Both the position numbers and the translations under genes were made by a program. The notes under the pieces are model-generated. The model worked only from the letters and a program-made list of their open reading frames with translations, did no database searches and was not told where the DNA came from. A DNA stretch of 64,000 nt from assembly GCA_029204225.1 (NCBI GenBank), contig CM055098.1, forward strand, positions 22,387,367 to 22,451,366, given 5' to 3'. Below, piece by piece: positions 10,827 to 21,021 of the stretch. Each line of letters starts with the position of its first letter. Position 1 is the stretch's first letter. This DNA is from Diphasiastrum complanatum (Eukaryota; Streptophyta; Lycopodiopsida; Lycopodiales; Lycopodiaceae).

Positions 10827-12005
10827 TTGCGAGAGGAAGAACATATAGAAAGTCTGTTATCAGCTCAAATCCTCGAAAAGGAGCCATCCCTACAGGGACT
10901 TGAAGTATTTTCTGACCTCCTGCAAGCTCAAATCACCATGCCATTCCATACAGCAATAAAATCCTTCACTGGGCTTCAATGTTATATCCATCGAAGTTTT
11001 CAACTGCCTACTATTCATGATGAAGAGCGGAAAATAGAAGAGATTCCTGAAATTCTCCAGATTCCTATGAATCTACTAAATATAGGTGTTGCTAAGGGGA
11101 CTAGCATCACCCTACCTTTGTCCTATAAAGACTCTCCCGCGATATCTGCTATTCTAAATAGCGGATCGGACGTTAATATAATGGCTTTGTCCTTGGCAAG
11201 GTCATGGGGCTTCCATACCCTCGATCAACCATGATATAAACTTCGTATGGCTGATCAACGAGTTGACCCTGCTGGTTATTTATCAAATATAAAAGTTCGA
11301 ATAGCAGGTGTCAAATTTGTGATAGATTGTGTCATCCTAGATTTACCAGAAGATGCCAATACATATAAACTCCTTCTTGGTACACCCTGGCTCCGGATGG
11401 CAGGTGTTGTCCAAGATTGGAAGCATAGCAAAATTACCTTTGGCAACCACGATAAACGAGTCACAGTTGACTCAACAGGCCATGTCAAGCCCGCCAAGGT
11501 ATATGATGATTGGTCATCCACAACATATGACGAATCAGATAGTGTCCCGATCCAACCAAAAGGCCACTATACGAGATCCACGGACATAATCAATTGGGGT
11601 CACGCACTAGCCACTGTGGTCTGTGCTGATTCCAATCGATGTCGTATCGAAATGGCTATAGAAGATGTGGATATTCTACCATCTTCTACAGACATTGACA
11701 CACCCATCATCCCACTTATGATGATTGATCCGATTCCTATAGCTTGGTGCCCAAGAGAATCTAGTGTCTCTACCGCCCATGTTTCGGAAGAAGGTATTCT
11801 TTCCATGGATGATGTAGAAATGACGGATGAACATGTACTCCTATATCTAGATGCACAACCTTATCCGCCAAAATCAATTCCTAAGGAGATCAAGACACCA
11901 GGACCGTTGGCTCACGTCCAACTAGCATCCAAGGTACCCAACACACAAGCGTATAGACCCAAATCCAAAGTGTATACATGGGACATGTATTCCGACGAAG
12001 TCTAG
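10827..12005 (+). pseudogene. Ty3/gypsy aspartic protease region, inactive
   Basis: Two ORFs (10827-11234 and 11247-12005) are separated by an in-frame TGA at 11232. The first ends in a retropepsin active-site region reading AILNSGSDVNIMA, where the catalytic Asp is replaced by Asn (codon at 11157). The second contains the downstream retropepsin signature LLLGTPWL. Both signatures are characteristic of plant gypsy pol. The Asp loss and the stop indicate a dead copy. The long tail (about residues 90-252 of the second ORF) has no motif I recognise. Confidence 0.75.
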
Positions 12006-12023
12006 CATACAATCGATGAAGAC

Positions 12024-12650
12024 ATGATCAATGAGGCAACAACACCGCCCACTCAAAAACCACAAAAACCACAAAAACCTCGATTACAACAAAATAAAAT
12101 TATTGATACAAAATTAATCGAGCGTCAAAAACAGATGCATGAGAAGCTTAAACAGCCGATGAAGCCCTTGTCTAAGGAGACAGAACTCAAACAATCCGAC
12201 CAAGCTTCCATGTCCGGTAGAGAATCAATTCAGATGATTCCCAAAGTTCCCAAAAATTTTGTCGACCCACCTTTTGATCTTCCACAGAAGTTCAAAGATT
12301 TTACACTGGATGACGTTGTTATCCAGTTACCATAGCCACATCGAAAACCTACACCAAATTCCAACTCCTTTGAAGGACCTGCTAAAACAATTCTACTAAA
12401 CCTTAAAGATCTTGACGAGGAGATAGATCGAATAGTTCATGTTGGTGCACATTTGTCGTCAACCCAACTTTCTGATCTAAAAACATTACTCCACAAATAC
12501 AGGGATGTATTTGCTTGGAATTATACAGAAATGAAAGGAATCCCACCTGGCATAGTTGTTCATAGGATTTCTTTATCATGGAAGCCTTTTCAACAGATCT
12601 CTGTGAAAAAGCTGCAATCGAACAACAAGTCAAAACCAAGCTATTTACGT
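12024..12650 (+). pseudogene. Gypsy pol linker and reverse-transcriptase N-terminus
   Basis: 12024-12335 encodes a Lys/Pro/Gln-rich linker. From 12453 the frame reads LHKYRDVFAWNYTEMKGIPP followed by IVVHRI, the conserved segment just before gypsy RT. The sequence then jumps near 12640 to the integrase C-terminus, so the RT catalytic core, RNase H and most of integrase are deleted. Confidence 0.72.
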
Positions 12651-12958
12651 TAGCCCAGTTATGCGAGACGAGACTAATATCTTACCACGCACAACTAGTT
12701 AAGAAACGATGCCCAAAAGCCTGGCATGACCTTCACCTACGCAATAAAGATCTACACTTAGGTGACCAGGTGCTTCTTTATACATCAAAGAAGCACCCCG
12801 GCAAATTGAAATTCAGAAGTGAGGGACCGTATATCATTGATTAAATATTTTCTAATGGTGCAGTCCAGTTGCAAACACTTGACGAAATAGACACTGTCGT
12901 CAACGGTGGTCGTCTACGGCGATATTACAAAGAGCTGTTTTTTGTTGACGCCATTTAA
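12640..12958 (+). pseudogene. Gypsy integrase C-terminal remnant
   Basis: Encodes WHDLHLRNKDLHLGDQVLLY followed by HPGKLKFRSEGPY, the typical end of plant gypsy integrase. After an in-frame TAA at 12842 it continues with NGAVQLQTLDE and VNGGRLRRYYKELF, stopping at 12956-12958. It marks the 3' end of the decayed gypsy coding region. Confidence 0.78.
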
Positions 12959-13349
12959 ACATCTTTTCACTAGTATATATTTTACATTTTTTATTCTTTT
13001 TTATCTTCTTATTTCCTAGCTTGTAATTCTTGTTTTGCATATTTATTTTCAATAACGTTCCTTGTTTATACTTTATACCATTCCTTATGTACTTTCTATG
13101 CCTTTTTCTTTTTCCTGTAAATAATCATGGGTCATGGATGCTCTAGATCCACAAATGATAGGCTACACCATATGAAATGATTCTCACACTTTTAGCCACC
13201 TCATTTTTGTCTGACTGGTATTTCAGACATACAAACATTCTTGGAGATACACATTTTTCATAAGAACTTCTAATCTGAGCCACAGTCATATTTTCCCTTT
13301 GAAGTTCTTCACTTGCATCAAACAGGTCCATTCCTTCATATTGGGGTTT
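12959..13349. other. Gene-free stretch after the gypsy remnant
   Basis: T-rich sequence following the integrase stop. A minus-strand ORF (13143-13355) has no recognisable motif. It may be 3' UTR or LTR of the gypsy element, but no paired copy is in the window. Confidence 0.4.
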
Positions 13350-13391
13350 TGTCAACTCTCAACCGACGGATTTTGTCAAATCTCAACCAAC

Positions 13392-14221
13392 GGATTTGTG
13401 AGAAATTGGCAAAAATCTAGCTTGGTATTTTTTATGATAGAAGTTTGTAAGTGAATCTTACATGTGTGGAGAATGTTCCCACATGTGGAGAATTGTAAAG
13501 TAAATCAAAATGTTTGATATAGGGGTCTCATAGAATTTCATAGTCAAGCATTTAGGTGTAGGATGTTGATAGGGTCAAATTTGACATAGATGGCAAATTA
13601 TCCATTTCCACTTGTAATGCCAATATTGAGCCAAAATAGAGCCAAACTTGTGCCAATTAGAGTGTAGACAAGTGTCATGCTTTTGTTTGATGAAGCTTAA
13701 GAGGTCCAATAGGATTTAGAGGTGGAACCTTGTGAGGTCCAATAGAAAATTGAGGTGTGCTTGAATATAGTCCAATAGAATTTAGAGGTGCATGGATCAA
13801 TGGTCCAATAGGATTAAGAGGTGGCAAAGTGTGATCCAATCATAGTTAAGCATAGTGGTAGCTCATGAATCTATTAGTATCATTGTACTCCTCCTTTTGG
13901 ATCTAATTGATTTTGAGATTGAGTGGATTTTGAGTGTCATTAAATTTCTAGCTTTCTCTCTCTACCCGAGAGCTCATGATGGTTTTTCTCTCTCTACCCG
14001 AGGAGAGCAGCTTGTTTTTACTTAGAATACTTTTGGAACACTTCCCACACGTGTGAGTGAGAGTTGGAAGTGATTGAATGCATGTAGTAGTGTGTTTTTG
14101 CCATAGAATCAAAGATAGATCTTGAATCTCAATCTAGTCTTGATCTTGGTGCATCTACACACCTTAGGAGATCACAAGTACATGTAGTGGACAATTCACA
14201 CGTGTGAAATTCAACAGGATT
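13392..14221 (+). mobile_element. Solo LTR with 5-bp TSD (GGATT)
   Basis: An 820-bp sequence (13397-14216) starts TGTGAGAAATTGGC and ends AATTCAACA. It is flanked by GGATT at 13392-13396 and 14217-14221 and sits within the ATCTCAACCGACGG minisatellite. No internal region is present, so it is the product of LTR-LTR recombination of an element distinct from the host copia. It contains two CACACGTGTG palindromes (14046-14055 and 14197-14206) and CTCTCTACCCGAG repeats near 13957-14005. Confidence 0.85.
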
Positions 14222-14450
14222 TTGTCAAATCTCAACCGACGGGTTTTGTCGAATCTCAACCGACGGATTTTGTCAAATCTCAACCGACGGGTTCTGTCAG
14301 ATCTCAACCGACGAATTTTGTCAAATCTCAACTGACAAAGTTTGTCAGATCTCAACCGATGGATTTTTATCAGATCTCAACCGACGCAACTCCATCAGAT
14401 CTCGACCGACACAACTCCATCAATTCTCGACCGACACTTCTAATTCAAAA
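14222..14450. repeat. Minisatellite, ATCTCAACCGACGG units
   Basis: About ten units of a roughly 25-bp repeat (TTTTGTCAAATCTCAACCGACGG and variants). It continues the array interrupted by the solo LTR (13350-13391 on the other side). Confidence 0.85.
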
Positions 14451-15295
14451 TTTAACGCGCAGACACGTCCCATTGCATCCGAACCCTACCGATGACATCC
14501 ATAAATGCCATCACCGCGATGCCATTCGCACCTCAACGACGCGCAAATTCTAGAGTTCTCTGGCAACGTTCTACTGGCGATTTCCTTGCTCTCGAAGACG
14601 ATCTTGGTGCTCTCCATTTTTGTGCCTCTATCATCGCTTCCCCAACATCTCCACCACCTATCAGTCATCCTCGTTTGTTTCCCATTGAGAGCACCATCAC
14701 AAACCATCTCCAAACCTAAGATTGCCAGTGGACAACAAAACATTTGAAACTTTCGCATGCTTAGGGGTAGTGTCACGCAAGCATTCATCACGCTTCCGTT
14801 ACACTATTGAATATCATATCATAATCATAAAATCTTGTTATTCATCATCAGCATACATTCGTTTCCACAAAAACAAACCTACCTTACATCTCCATCCCTG
14901 CCCACTATGTCACTGCTACAGCTCCTTCACAACCATATACCCCACCTCCATTTTTCCAAACTTCTACCTTCCATCGTTCTTATCCCACCTCATTATGTTC
15001 CATCCTTTTTATTTTCCACAATACTTCGTTTGACACACATCCTCCACACCGTTCTATCCCCAACACATCCGCTTTCACACACCTTCCCTTCCCAATCTCA
15101 GTTCTTCACAGTTCTTTCATTTCGCACCCTAACTTCTTTCACACAGATTTTCCTCTCCCATCTCAACCGACACCCTCCTCTCCCATCTCAACCGATGCCC
15201 TCCGCTCGCATCTCAACCGACACCCTCCGATCAAATCTCATCCGACGCCTGTTAACCATGTCTGAAATCTTGAATGACACCTTTTTTCCATAATC
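14451..15295. other. C/T-rich sequence with stray minisatellite units
   Basis: Strongly pyrimidine-rich on the plus strand, with overlapping ORFs in several frames that look like composition artefacts. Three to four CATCTCAACCGACRCC units lie at about 15165-15245. It plausibly is the 5' leader of the ORF that follows. Confidence 0.45.
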
Positions 15296-15316
15296 TTGTT
15301 TCCTAGTTTTTTCACC

Positions 15317-16010
15317 ATGTCTACCAACCCTGCCTCCAGTTCTGATGACCCTGATGCCAATAAGCTCGACATCCAATTGTCCAAATTGGATCTTACTGAA
15401 ATGCAACACTGGTACCAACATGTAGCATCCTTTTTTAAAGCCATTGAGTTCCAAATGCCTGTCCTGACGGGGTATCAAAGCCTATACCTCGTGCATATGA
15501 TATATGCTAACTGCAATGCTACAACAAGGTCGTGCCAACTAATAGTTCCTCCTATGAGGAACTATGTTTATAACATATTATTTGCACCGGCCGACTTGCA
15601 ACCTTTTGGGTTTCCATGAGGACCAAATGTTGTTACCAGGACACTTCAAAAAATCGAGCAGACAACATATTTCAAATTCATTGATCCCTCTGTTGACAAG
15701 TGGAAGAACAAGGAAGGGAATAGAGTTGAAGCAATCAATGACCCACAACTACAAGCGGCATGTGCATACTTGACAAAGTGCTCACAACGACCAATAACCA
15801 AGTTGCAGAGGGTACCCATGTCCCTGTTTCACATGATGGCAGATTCATGACTGCATGCCCAAAACCTCTATGATTGGGCACAGTTTGTTTCGAACTGCCT
15901 TCATGAGTTCCTTAAGAACAAGCAGCCGATAACAGTACTGGGATATTTTATGACAGATATCACTCTTCAATCATGTGAGATTCTTATCGTGAAATACTAA
16001 TGAAAGTTCT
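15317..16010 (+). pseudogene. Unidentified broken ORF in the cargo (possible gypsy gag)
   Basis: ATG at 15317 opens a frame (MSTNPASSSDDPD...) to 15619. A frameshift then moves the continuation to another frame (DPSVDKWKNKEGNRVEAIND and onward), with stops near 15850 and 16000. It is followed by a Gln/His-rich ORF at 16095-16307 and then the coiled-coil stretch at 16509. The content is globular-looking, with no zinc knuckle, and I do not recognise it. Its place upstream of retroelement sequence suggests gag, but that is inference only. Confidence 0.4.
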
Positions 16011-16508
16011 TAATGGTATTCTTGAGTGGATGCAAGTCCACAAATTTACCTTTGGCTTGTAGGAAGATTTATGTCCTTTAGTGTTGCATGAGGCTTGTAC
16101 CCACCACACCTTGAGCACGCCATAGCGACAAGTCTTACTTATGAGAGTGGTGTCAATGGCAAAGGTGCTCACGGAGAGGTTGTAGTAGGTAAACCACAAG
16201 ACCAACAACCACAGACCCAGCAAGTCCACACATTGGACACATCGCGATATTTTGATGCTGCAAACCTGATGGAAAGAAGTAACGATGAGCCAGAGAAGGT
16301 GGAGTAGCCAGGAAGAAGTCTGACCCCTCCACTAACCACCACCACCACAACAGCTACTAACATCATCCCTCCACTCCCTCCACTCCCACCTCCATCTTCA
16401 GCTCTAACACAACGTTCATTTTTTGGTTTAGCCTCACCATCCCACACTCCACATCAGTACCCAACCCTCACTAACCCTGAGAAGCTCACCGAAGCAACCA
16501 AGCGCTCA

Positions 16509-19500
16509 ATGATTGGCCTATCCGAAACGAGCTACCATATGCATTGGTTGGTAAGCCAATATCAAATGCTCGAGAGCAAGGTCCAGCATCAAGACCAAGA
16601 AATTGTGCAATATCAGAGGCTATCTAAAGAGAGAGAAAAAGAGACAGTGGAAACCAGATCCATGATGGCCGGGCAAAAGACCACTCTGGGAGAGGTCCAG
16701 CAGCAACTGAAACACCAGGTGGTCCAAATCGACCAAGTACGAGATGGATCATTGGGTGCAATGACAGTCGATGCTCCTCTAGTCAAGCCCGAGAATATAC
16801 AAATCCAGGCCCCACAAGGCTCAGCCATCTGGATGGAAAAGTACATAAGACTGATCCAAGAACGAGAGGCCGAGAAGAAAAATTATGAACATGCTAACCT
16901 TGTGCAAAGTTTTGCCATTCAAAGAGTCTTGCCAAGTGTGGTTGACTTGCAAGAAATCTTATTGGCTGAAGAACATAGGTTGCAATCAAAGCTTGATGGT
17001 GCATCCTTGCAAGGTGGAGGTGAAGAGGCTTTCTTCACAAAAGGCAAATTCAAGGGCAAAGGTAAAGGCAAAGGGAAATGGTCCAAAGGTGGTAACTTTG
17101 ATCATGATGATCACTCTTCCTCTTCCTCTTATACTAAGAACAATAAGTCAAAGTTCAAGTGCTTTTATTGTGGGATAAAAGGTCATTTTGCAAATGAATG
17201 TTATAAGAAGAAAAGAGAGCAAGGAGAGAGGCAAGGAAATCTTACAATAGATGAGGAAGAACATAACACATGTGAATCACTTGTTATGACTTCAAGTTTG
17301 TTAGCCAACATAGATGATAATGATCCTTGGTGGATTGATAGTGGAGCCTCATCTCACATGACAAGACATAAGGAATACTTTACATCCTTATTGTCTTATG
17401 AGGGAGAAGGTAACATCATCTACACTGCAAATGATGGTCAATGTGACATCAAAGGCATAGGCACTATTCCTATTTCCCTTTCAACAAATAGGAAAGCAAA
17501 TCTTGAAAATGTTTTGTACATTCCTTCAATCACTAAGAATTTGCTTAGTGTAAGTCAAATGATTGACAAAGGACTTGATGTGGAGTTCATTGGAGATGCA
17601 TGTTTGATAAGTAAATGTGGATCCTTGATTGCTCAAGGTAGGAGGCATGGTAAACTTTTCAAGCTTGATGCATGTGTGATCTCTAATCATGAAGGATGTA
17701 TGGCTAGGGAGCAATTGACAAACCAAGAAGTTTGGCACAAGAGGTTGGGCCATCCCAACTTCAAATCTTTGGAGGTAATGGCAAAGAAAGAGCTTGTTCT
17801 TGGTCTCCCTAAAAGTCTTGTTGCAAACAATAGTGTTTGTGAACATTGTGCCTTGTCCAAATCTCATAGACTTGCTTATTCTAGATCTACTTCTAGATCT
17901 AAAGAAGCTTTTCAACTTGTGCATTCTGATATTCATTCTTCTAGTACAACTAGCAATGGTGGGGCAAAGATGTATGCAACTTTCATTGATGACTTTAGTA
18001 GGTATACTTGGATCTATCTTCTTAAAAGTAAGGATGAAGTGTTTGCTGCATTTGTCAAGTTCAAGAATGAAATGGAAAACCAATTCAATACAAAGATCAA
18101 ATGCTTAAGATCTGATAATGGAGGGGAATACACCTCAAATAGGTTCAAAGACTTTTGTATAGCACATGGGATTAAGAGGGAGATGTCTAGTCCTAGGACT
18201 CCACAACAGAATGGAGTGGCCGAGAGGAAGAATAGAACCCTTTGTGAATGTGCCAAGGCAATGAGACTACATGCTAATCTTGCTAAGTCTTTTTGGGGGG
18301 AAGCTTTAGCATGTGCTAACTATCTATGTAATAGATGGACAAGTGCTTCCTTGGATGGTAAAACTCCTCATGAGGTTCTTTATGGTAGAAGGCCGAGTGT
18401 CAAGCATTGTAGGATCTTTGGATGTACATGTTTTGTCAATATCACACTTGATGATAGAACTAAAGAAGATCCTTCATCAAAGAAGGGTGTGTTCGTTGGC
18501 TATAGTGAAGTAAGCAAGGCTTACAAAGTGTACATTCCTTCTACAAAGAAAGTTGTCATAAGTAGGGATGTCATCTTTCATGAAGAGAATGTTTCCAATG
18601 TTGTTGATGTTGATGTTGATGTGCCTACTAATCATCATGATGTGCAAGATGTCTTGGATGAAGATGGAGATGCCACTCCAAAGCAAACTTCAAGGAAGAC
18701 TCAAAGGCAAAGGGCTAAGCCATCAAGGCTAACCTATGATGAAAAAGGAAAGCAAGTGGTGGACAACTCTAACCTTGCTTTTCTTACCTCTTTTGATGAA
18801 CCAACTTGTGTAGGTGAAGCAATTCAAAAGAAGGAATGGATCCAAGCCATGGATCATGAGCATCAAGCACTCATCAAAAGCAACACATGGAGGTTGGTAA
18901 AGCTTCCAAAGGACAAGAAGGCAATTGGTTGTAAGTGGATCTTCAAGATCAAGACAAATCAAGATGGATCAATCAACAAGTACAAGGCAAGGTTGGTGGC
19001 AAAGGGGTATGCTCAAGAATATGGTATTGACTATGATGAGACCTTTGCACCCGTGGCAAAGATGGTAACTATTCGAATCCTAATCTCTCTTGCAACTCTT
19101 TATGATTGGGATATGTGGCAAATGGATGTTACTAATGCCTTCTTGAATGGTGATCTTGAAGAAGATATTTACATGGAGCAACCCGAGGGCTATATTTCAC
19201 ATGATGAGCCTAATCATGTGTGCTATCTCCAAAAGAGTTTGTATGGGCTAAAGCAAGCACCAAGGAGTTGGTATGCTAAGCTCAATTCCTTCTTACTTTC
19301 TCAAAACTTTGTTATGAGTGAGTATGATCATTCTCTCTACTTTAGATTGAATGAAAATGATATCACTTTACTTTTGATCTATGTTGATGACATTATCTTA
19401 AGTGGTGGTAACAATCTAGATATAGATGAAATCAAGATGGCACTCAAAAGAGAGTTTGAAATTCAAGATCTTGGTAAACTTCATTATATCTTAGGAATAG

Positions 19501-20366
19501 AGATTATTAGAACTTCTAAATCTACATTCATATGTCAAGAAAAGTATGTTAACTCTATTCTAAAAAGGTTTCATATGGAAGATTGTAAAGTTGTTTCTAC
19601 TCCTATGGAATCAAATGTAAAGCTAACTACAAGAAGTAATGAAAGATCCTTCAAGGACATTACTCTCTATAGAAAGCTAATAGGATCTCTTATATGGTTA
19701 ACCATCACAAGACCTGATCTAAGCTTTGTGGTTGGTAAACTAAGTCAATTTATGCAAGATCCTAGTGAGGCTCATTGGAAGCTAGGAAAGAGAGTACTTA
19801 GATACATCTCGGGATCTAGAGATTTTGGCATCTTGTATGGAGGTACTACACCTAACCTTTGTGGATTTTCAGATTCAGATTTTGCAGGTGATCAAATGGA
19901 TAGGAAGTCAACAAGTGCCTTTGCAATCTATCTTGGAGATGGAGTGGTCTCATGGCTATCAAAGAAGCAACCAACTATCTCTCTATCTTCCACCGAAGCC
20001 GAGTACAAGGCATTAACAACATGCACCAAGGAGATTCTTTGGATCAAGAGGATGTTATTGGATCTTCACTTGCTGGAACCAGAGAAGACTCCAATAATAC
20101 TTTGTGATAACCTTTCAGCCCAAAGCTTGGCAAGCAATCCTGTTTTTCATGCAAGGAGCAAGCATATTGAGATTGCTCACCATTTTGTGAGAGATCAAGT
20201 CATTGCCAAAGAGGTGGAGCTTCAACATGTCTCTTCAAAGGAGTGTGTGGCTGATATCTTCACCAAACCATTGGGAAAGGACCTATATTTAATGCATAGA
20301 TCTAATCTTGGAATGTGCTCAAAGACTATGTTGAAACTAGCATCCAATGTTGAAGAGGGAGTGTGA
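16509..20366 (+). CDS. Chimeric cargo/copia polyprotein (1285 aa)
   Basis: Residues 1-125 come from the cargo: a charged, Gln-rich helical stretch (for example VQHQDQEIVQYQRL) likely to form a coiled coil. From about residue 126 (HANLVQSFAIQ) the protein is copia gag-pol, in frame. Lost is the N-terminal half of gag (first 157 residues of the intact copy). Kept are the zinc knuckle (from C218), protease DSGA (D277), integrase D474/D536/E572, YVDD near 958, and RNase H. Differences from the first copy are few, including a 3-nt insertion near 18775 (NFALTSF versus NLAFLTSF). There is no LTR promoter directly upstream, although the middle LTR lies 6.6 kb upstream on the same strand. Whether it is translated is unknown; it may be a fortuitous fusion. 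Confidence 0.8.
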   Translation: MIGLSETSYHMHWLVSQYQMLESKVQHQDQEIVQYQRLSKEREKETVETRSMMAGQKTTLGEVQQQLKHQVVQIDQVRDGSLGAMTVDAPLVKPENIQIQAPQGSAIWMEKYIRLIQEREAEKKNYEHANLVQSFAIQRVLPSVVDLQEILLAEEHRLQSKLDGASLQGGGEEAFFTKGKFKGKGKGKGKWSKGGNFDHDDHSSSSSYTKNNKSKFKCFYCGIKGHFANECYKKKREQGERQGNLTIDEEEHNTCESLVMTSSLLANIDDNDPWWIDSGASSHMTRHKEYFTSLLSYEGEGNIIYTANDGQCDIKGIGTIPISLSTNRKANLENVLYIPSITKNLLSVSQMIDKGLDVEFIGDACLISKCGSLIAQGRRHGKLFKLDACVISNHEGCMAREQLTNQEVWHKRLGHPNFKSLEVMAKKELVLGLPKSLVANNSVCEHCALSKSHRLAYSRSTSRSKEAFQLVHSDIHSSSTTSNGGAKMYATFIDDFSRYTWIYLLKSKDEVFAAFVKFKNEMENQFNTKIKCLRSDNGGEYTSNRFKDFCIAHGIKREMSSPRTPQQNGVAERKNRTLCECAKAMRLHANLAKSFWGEALACANYLCNRWTSASLDGKTPHEVLYGRRPSVKHCRIFGCTCFVNITLDDRTKEDPSSKKGVFVGYSEVSKAYKVYIPSTKKVVISRDVIFHEENVSNVVDVDVDVPTNHHDVQDVLDEDGDATPKQTSRKTQRQRAKPSRLTYDEKGKQVVDNSNLAFLTSFDEPTCVGEAIQKKEWIQAMDHEHQALIKSNTWRLVKLPKDKKAIGCKWIFKIKTNQDGSINKYKARLVAKGYAQEYGIDYDETFAPVAKMVTIRILISLATLYDWDMWQMDVTNAFLNGDLEEDIYMEQPEGYISHDEPNHVCYLQKSLYGLKQAPRSWYAKLNSFLLSQNFVMSEYDHSLYFRLNENDITLLLIYVDDIILSGGNNLDIDEIKMALKREFEIQDLGKLHYILGIEIIRTSKSTFICQEKYVNSILKRFHMEDCKVVSTPMESNVKLTTRSNERSFKDITLYRKLIGSLIWLTITRPDLSFVVGKLSQFMQDPSEAHWKLGKRVLRYISGSRDFGILYGGTTPNLCGFSDSDFAGDQMDRKSTSAFAIYLGDGVVSWLSKKQPTISLSSTEAEYKALTTCTKEILWIKRMLLDLHLLEPEKTPIILCDNLSAQSLASNPVFHARSKHIEIAHHFVRDQVIAKEVELQHVSSKECVADIFTKPLGKDLYLMHRSNLGMCSKTMLKLASNVEEGV

Positions 20367-21016
20367 AAATTGTCAACATTTCCTAGCTAGTTTGAGGCCT
20401 AAATTGGCTAAAATTGTAAATAGTTTTGGTTCTGGAGTTTCACACGTGTGAACCAGGCCACAATGTTTTTATTTACTGTATTTTTTCAGTATGATGAAGT
20501 GTCAAACTTCATACCCTTCAAAATGAGACCATTTTGATGTATTTTGGTCATATAAGCCATTTTTAGCTATTTTTCCTATATAGGGAATATCTAGGGTCAA
20601 GTACCTTCTAGAGAGAGGAGAGAGAGTCATCTTCCTCATCCATAAATAGTAGGGAAGTCGTGGAGAACAGGTTGGAGAAACCTTTTGTATGCTTCATTGA
20701 GATCAATAGATCATTGTCATTGTTTCTTCCTCCATTGAGAGCATTGTTGTGTGTATTGTCTTCAAGCTATTGTGTATGATCTTAGGTGCTTTCCAAAAGT
20801 GGTAGGCTGATGTATTATGGACTGTATAATGCTATTTTGGGCCGCACTTGATGTTTATGGAAGTTTCCATTTGTGATAAATGCTTTTTGATCAAGTTCTT
20901 TGCATTCTAGGTAGCATAGAATGTGTTGCCAATTCCTAGCTTATGTAGTTTGGAGTGCAAGCATTCAAGCCAATGATCTTGGAGTTTAGATCCACTTAGG
21001 ATCTGTATTTTTCACA
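20362..21016 (+). repeat. Copia 3' LTR (outer)
   Basis: 655 bp, TGTGAAAATT...TTTTCACA, preceded by the polypurine tract and followed by the TSD GTTAC. By eye it is identical to the 5' LTR at 3525-4179 and carries the intact CACACGTGTG at 20441-20450. Confidence 0.95.
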
Positions 21017-21021
21017 GTTAC
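21017..21021. repeat. Right target-site duplication GTTAC
   Basis: Matches 3520-3524 and joins the outer LTRs as one insertion event. Confidence 0.9.

Larger units (their letters stand above)
9942..16884. other. Foreign cargo inside the composite copia element
   Basis: About 6.9 kb with no counterpart in a normal copia element. It holds a CTCGACCGAC minisatellite, a decayed Ty3/gypsy coding stretch, a solo LTR with its own TSD, and an unidentified ORF region ending in an open frame. The left edge is the CA of the middle LTR. The right edge is an abrupt switch into copia gag at ATGAAC (16885; equivalent to 5813 in the first copy). The left part is probably the original genomic flank of the element that supplied the middle LTR. 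Confidence 0.8.
3525..21016 (+). mobile_element. 17.5-kb composite Ty1/copia element carrying foreign DNA
   Basis: Order: LTR (3525-4179), PBS and leader, intact gag-pol (5341-9291), middle LTR (9287-9941), foreign cargo (9942-16884), 5'-truncated copia internal region (16885-20361), LTR (20362-21016). All three LTRs are 655 bp with TG..CA ends. The 5-bp TSD GTTAC flanks only the outermost pair. The outer LTRs appear identical by eye, whereas the middle LTR differs from both at 9367, 9510, 9801 and 9928. The two internal copies differ at roughly eight sites over 3.5 kb. The layout fits either retrotransposition of a read-through, template-switched transcript, or copying of a second element plus its flank into an existing insertion during break repair. 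An assembly error in a repeat-rich region must be excluded. Confidence 0.85.

Noticed and set aside
9955-14450. CRISPR-like regular repeats
   Set aside because: Units are degenerate, with no constant repeat and no unique spacers of fixed length, and the context is a plant nuclear retroelement.
3525-21016. Two independent adjacent copia insertions
   Set aside because: The middle LTR has no TSD with either outer LTR, the second copy lacks a 5' LTR, PBS and leader, and GTTAC flanks only the outer pair.
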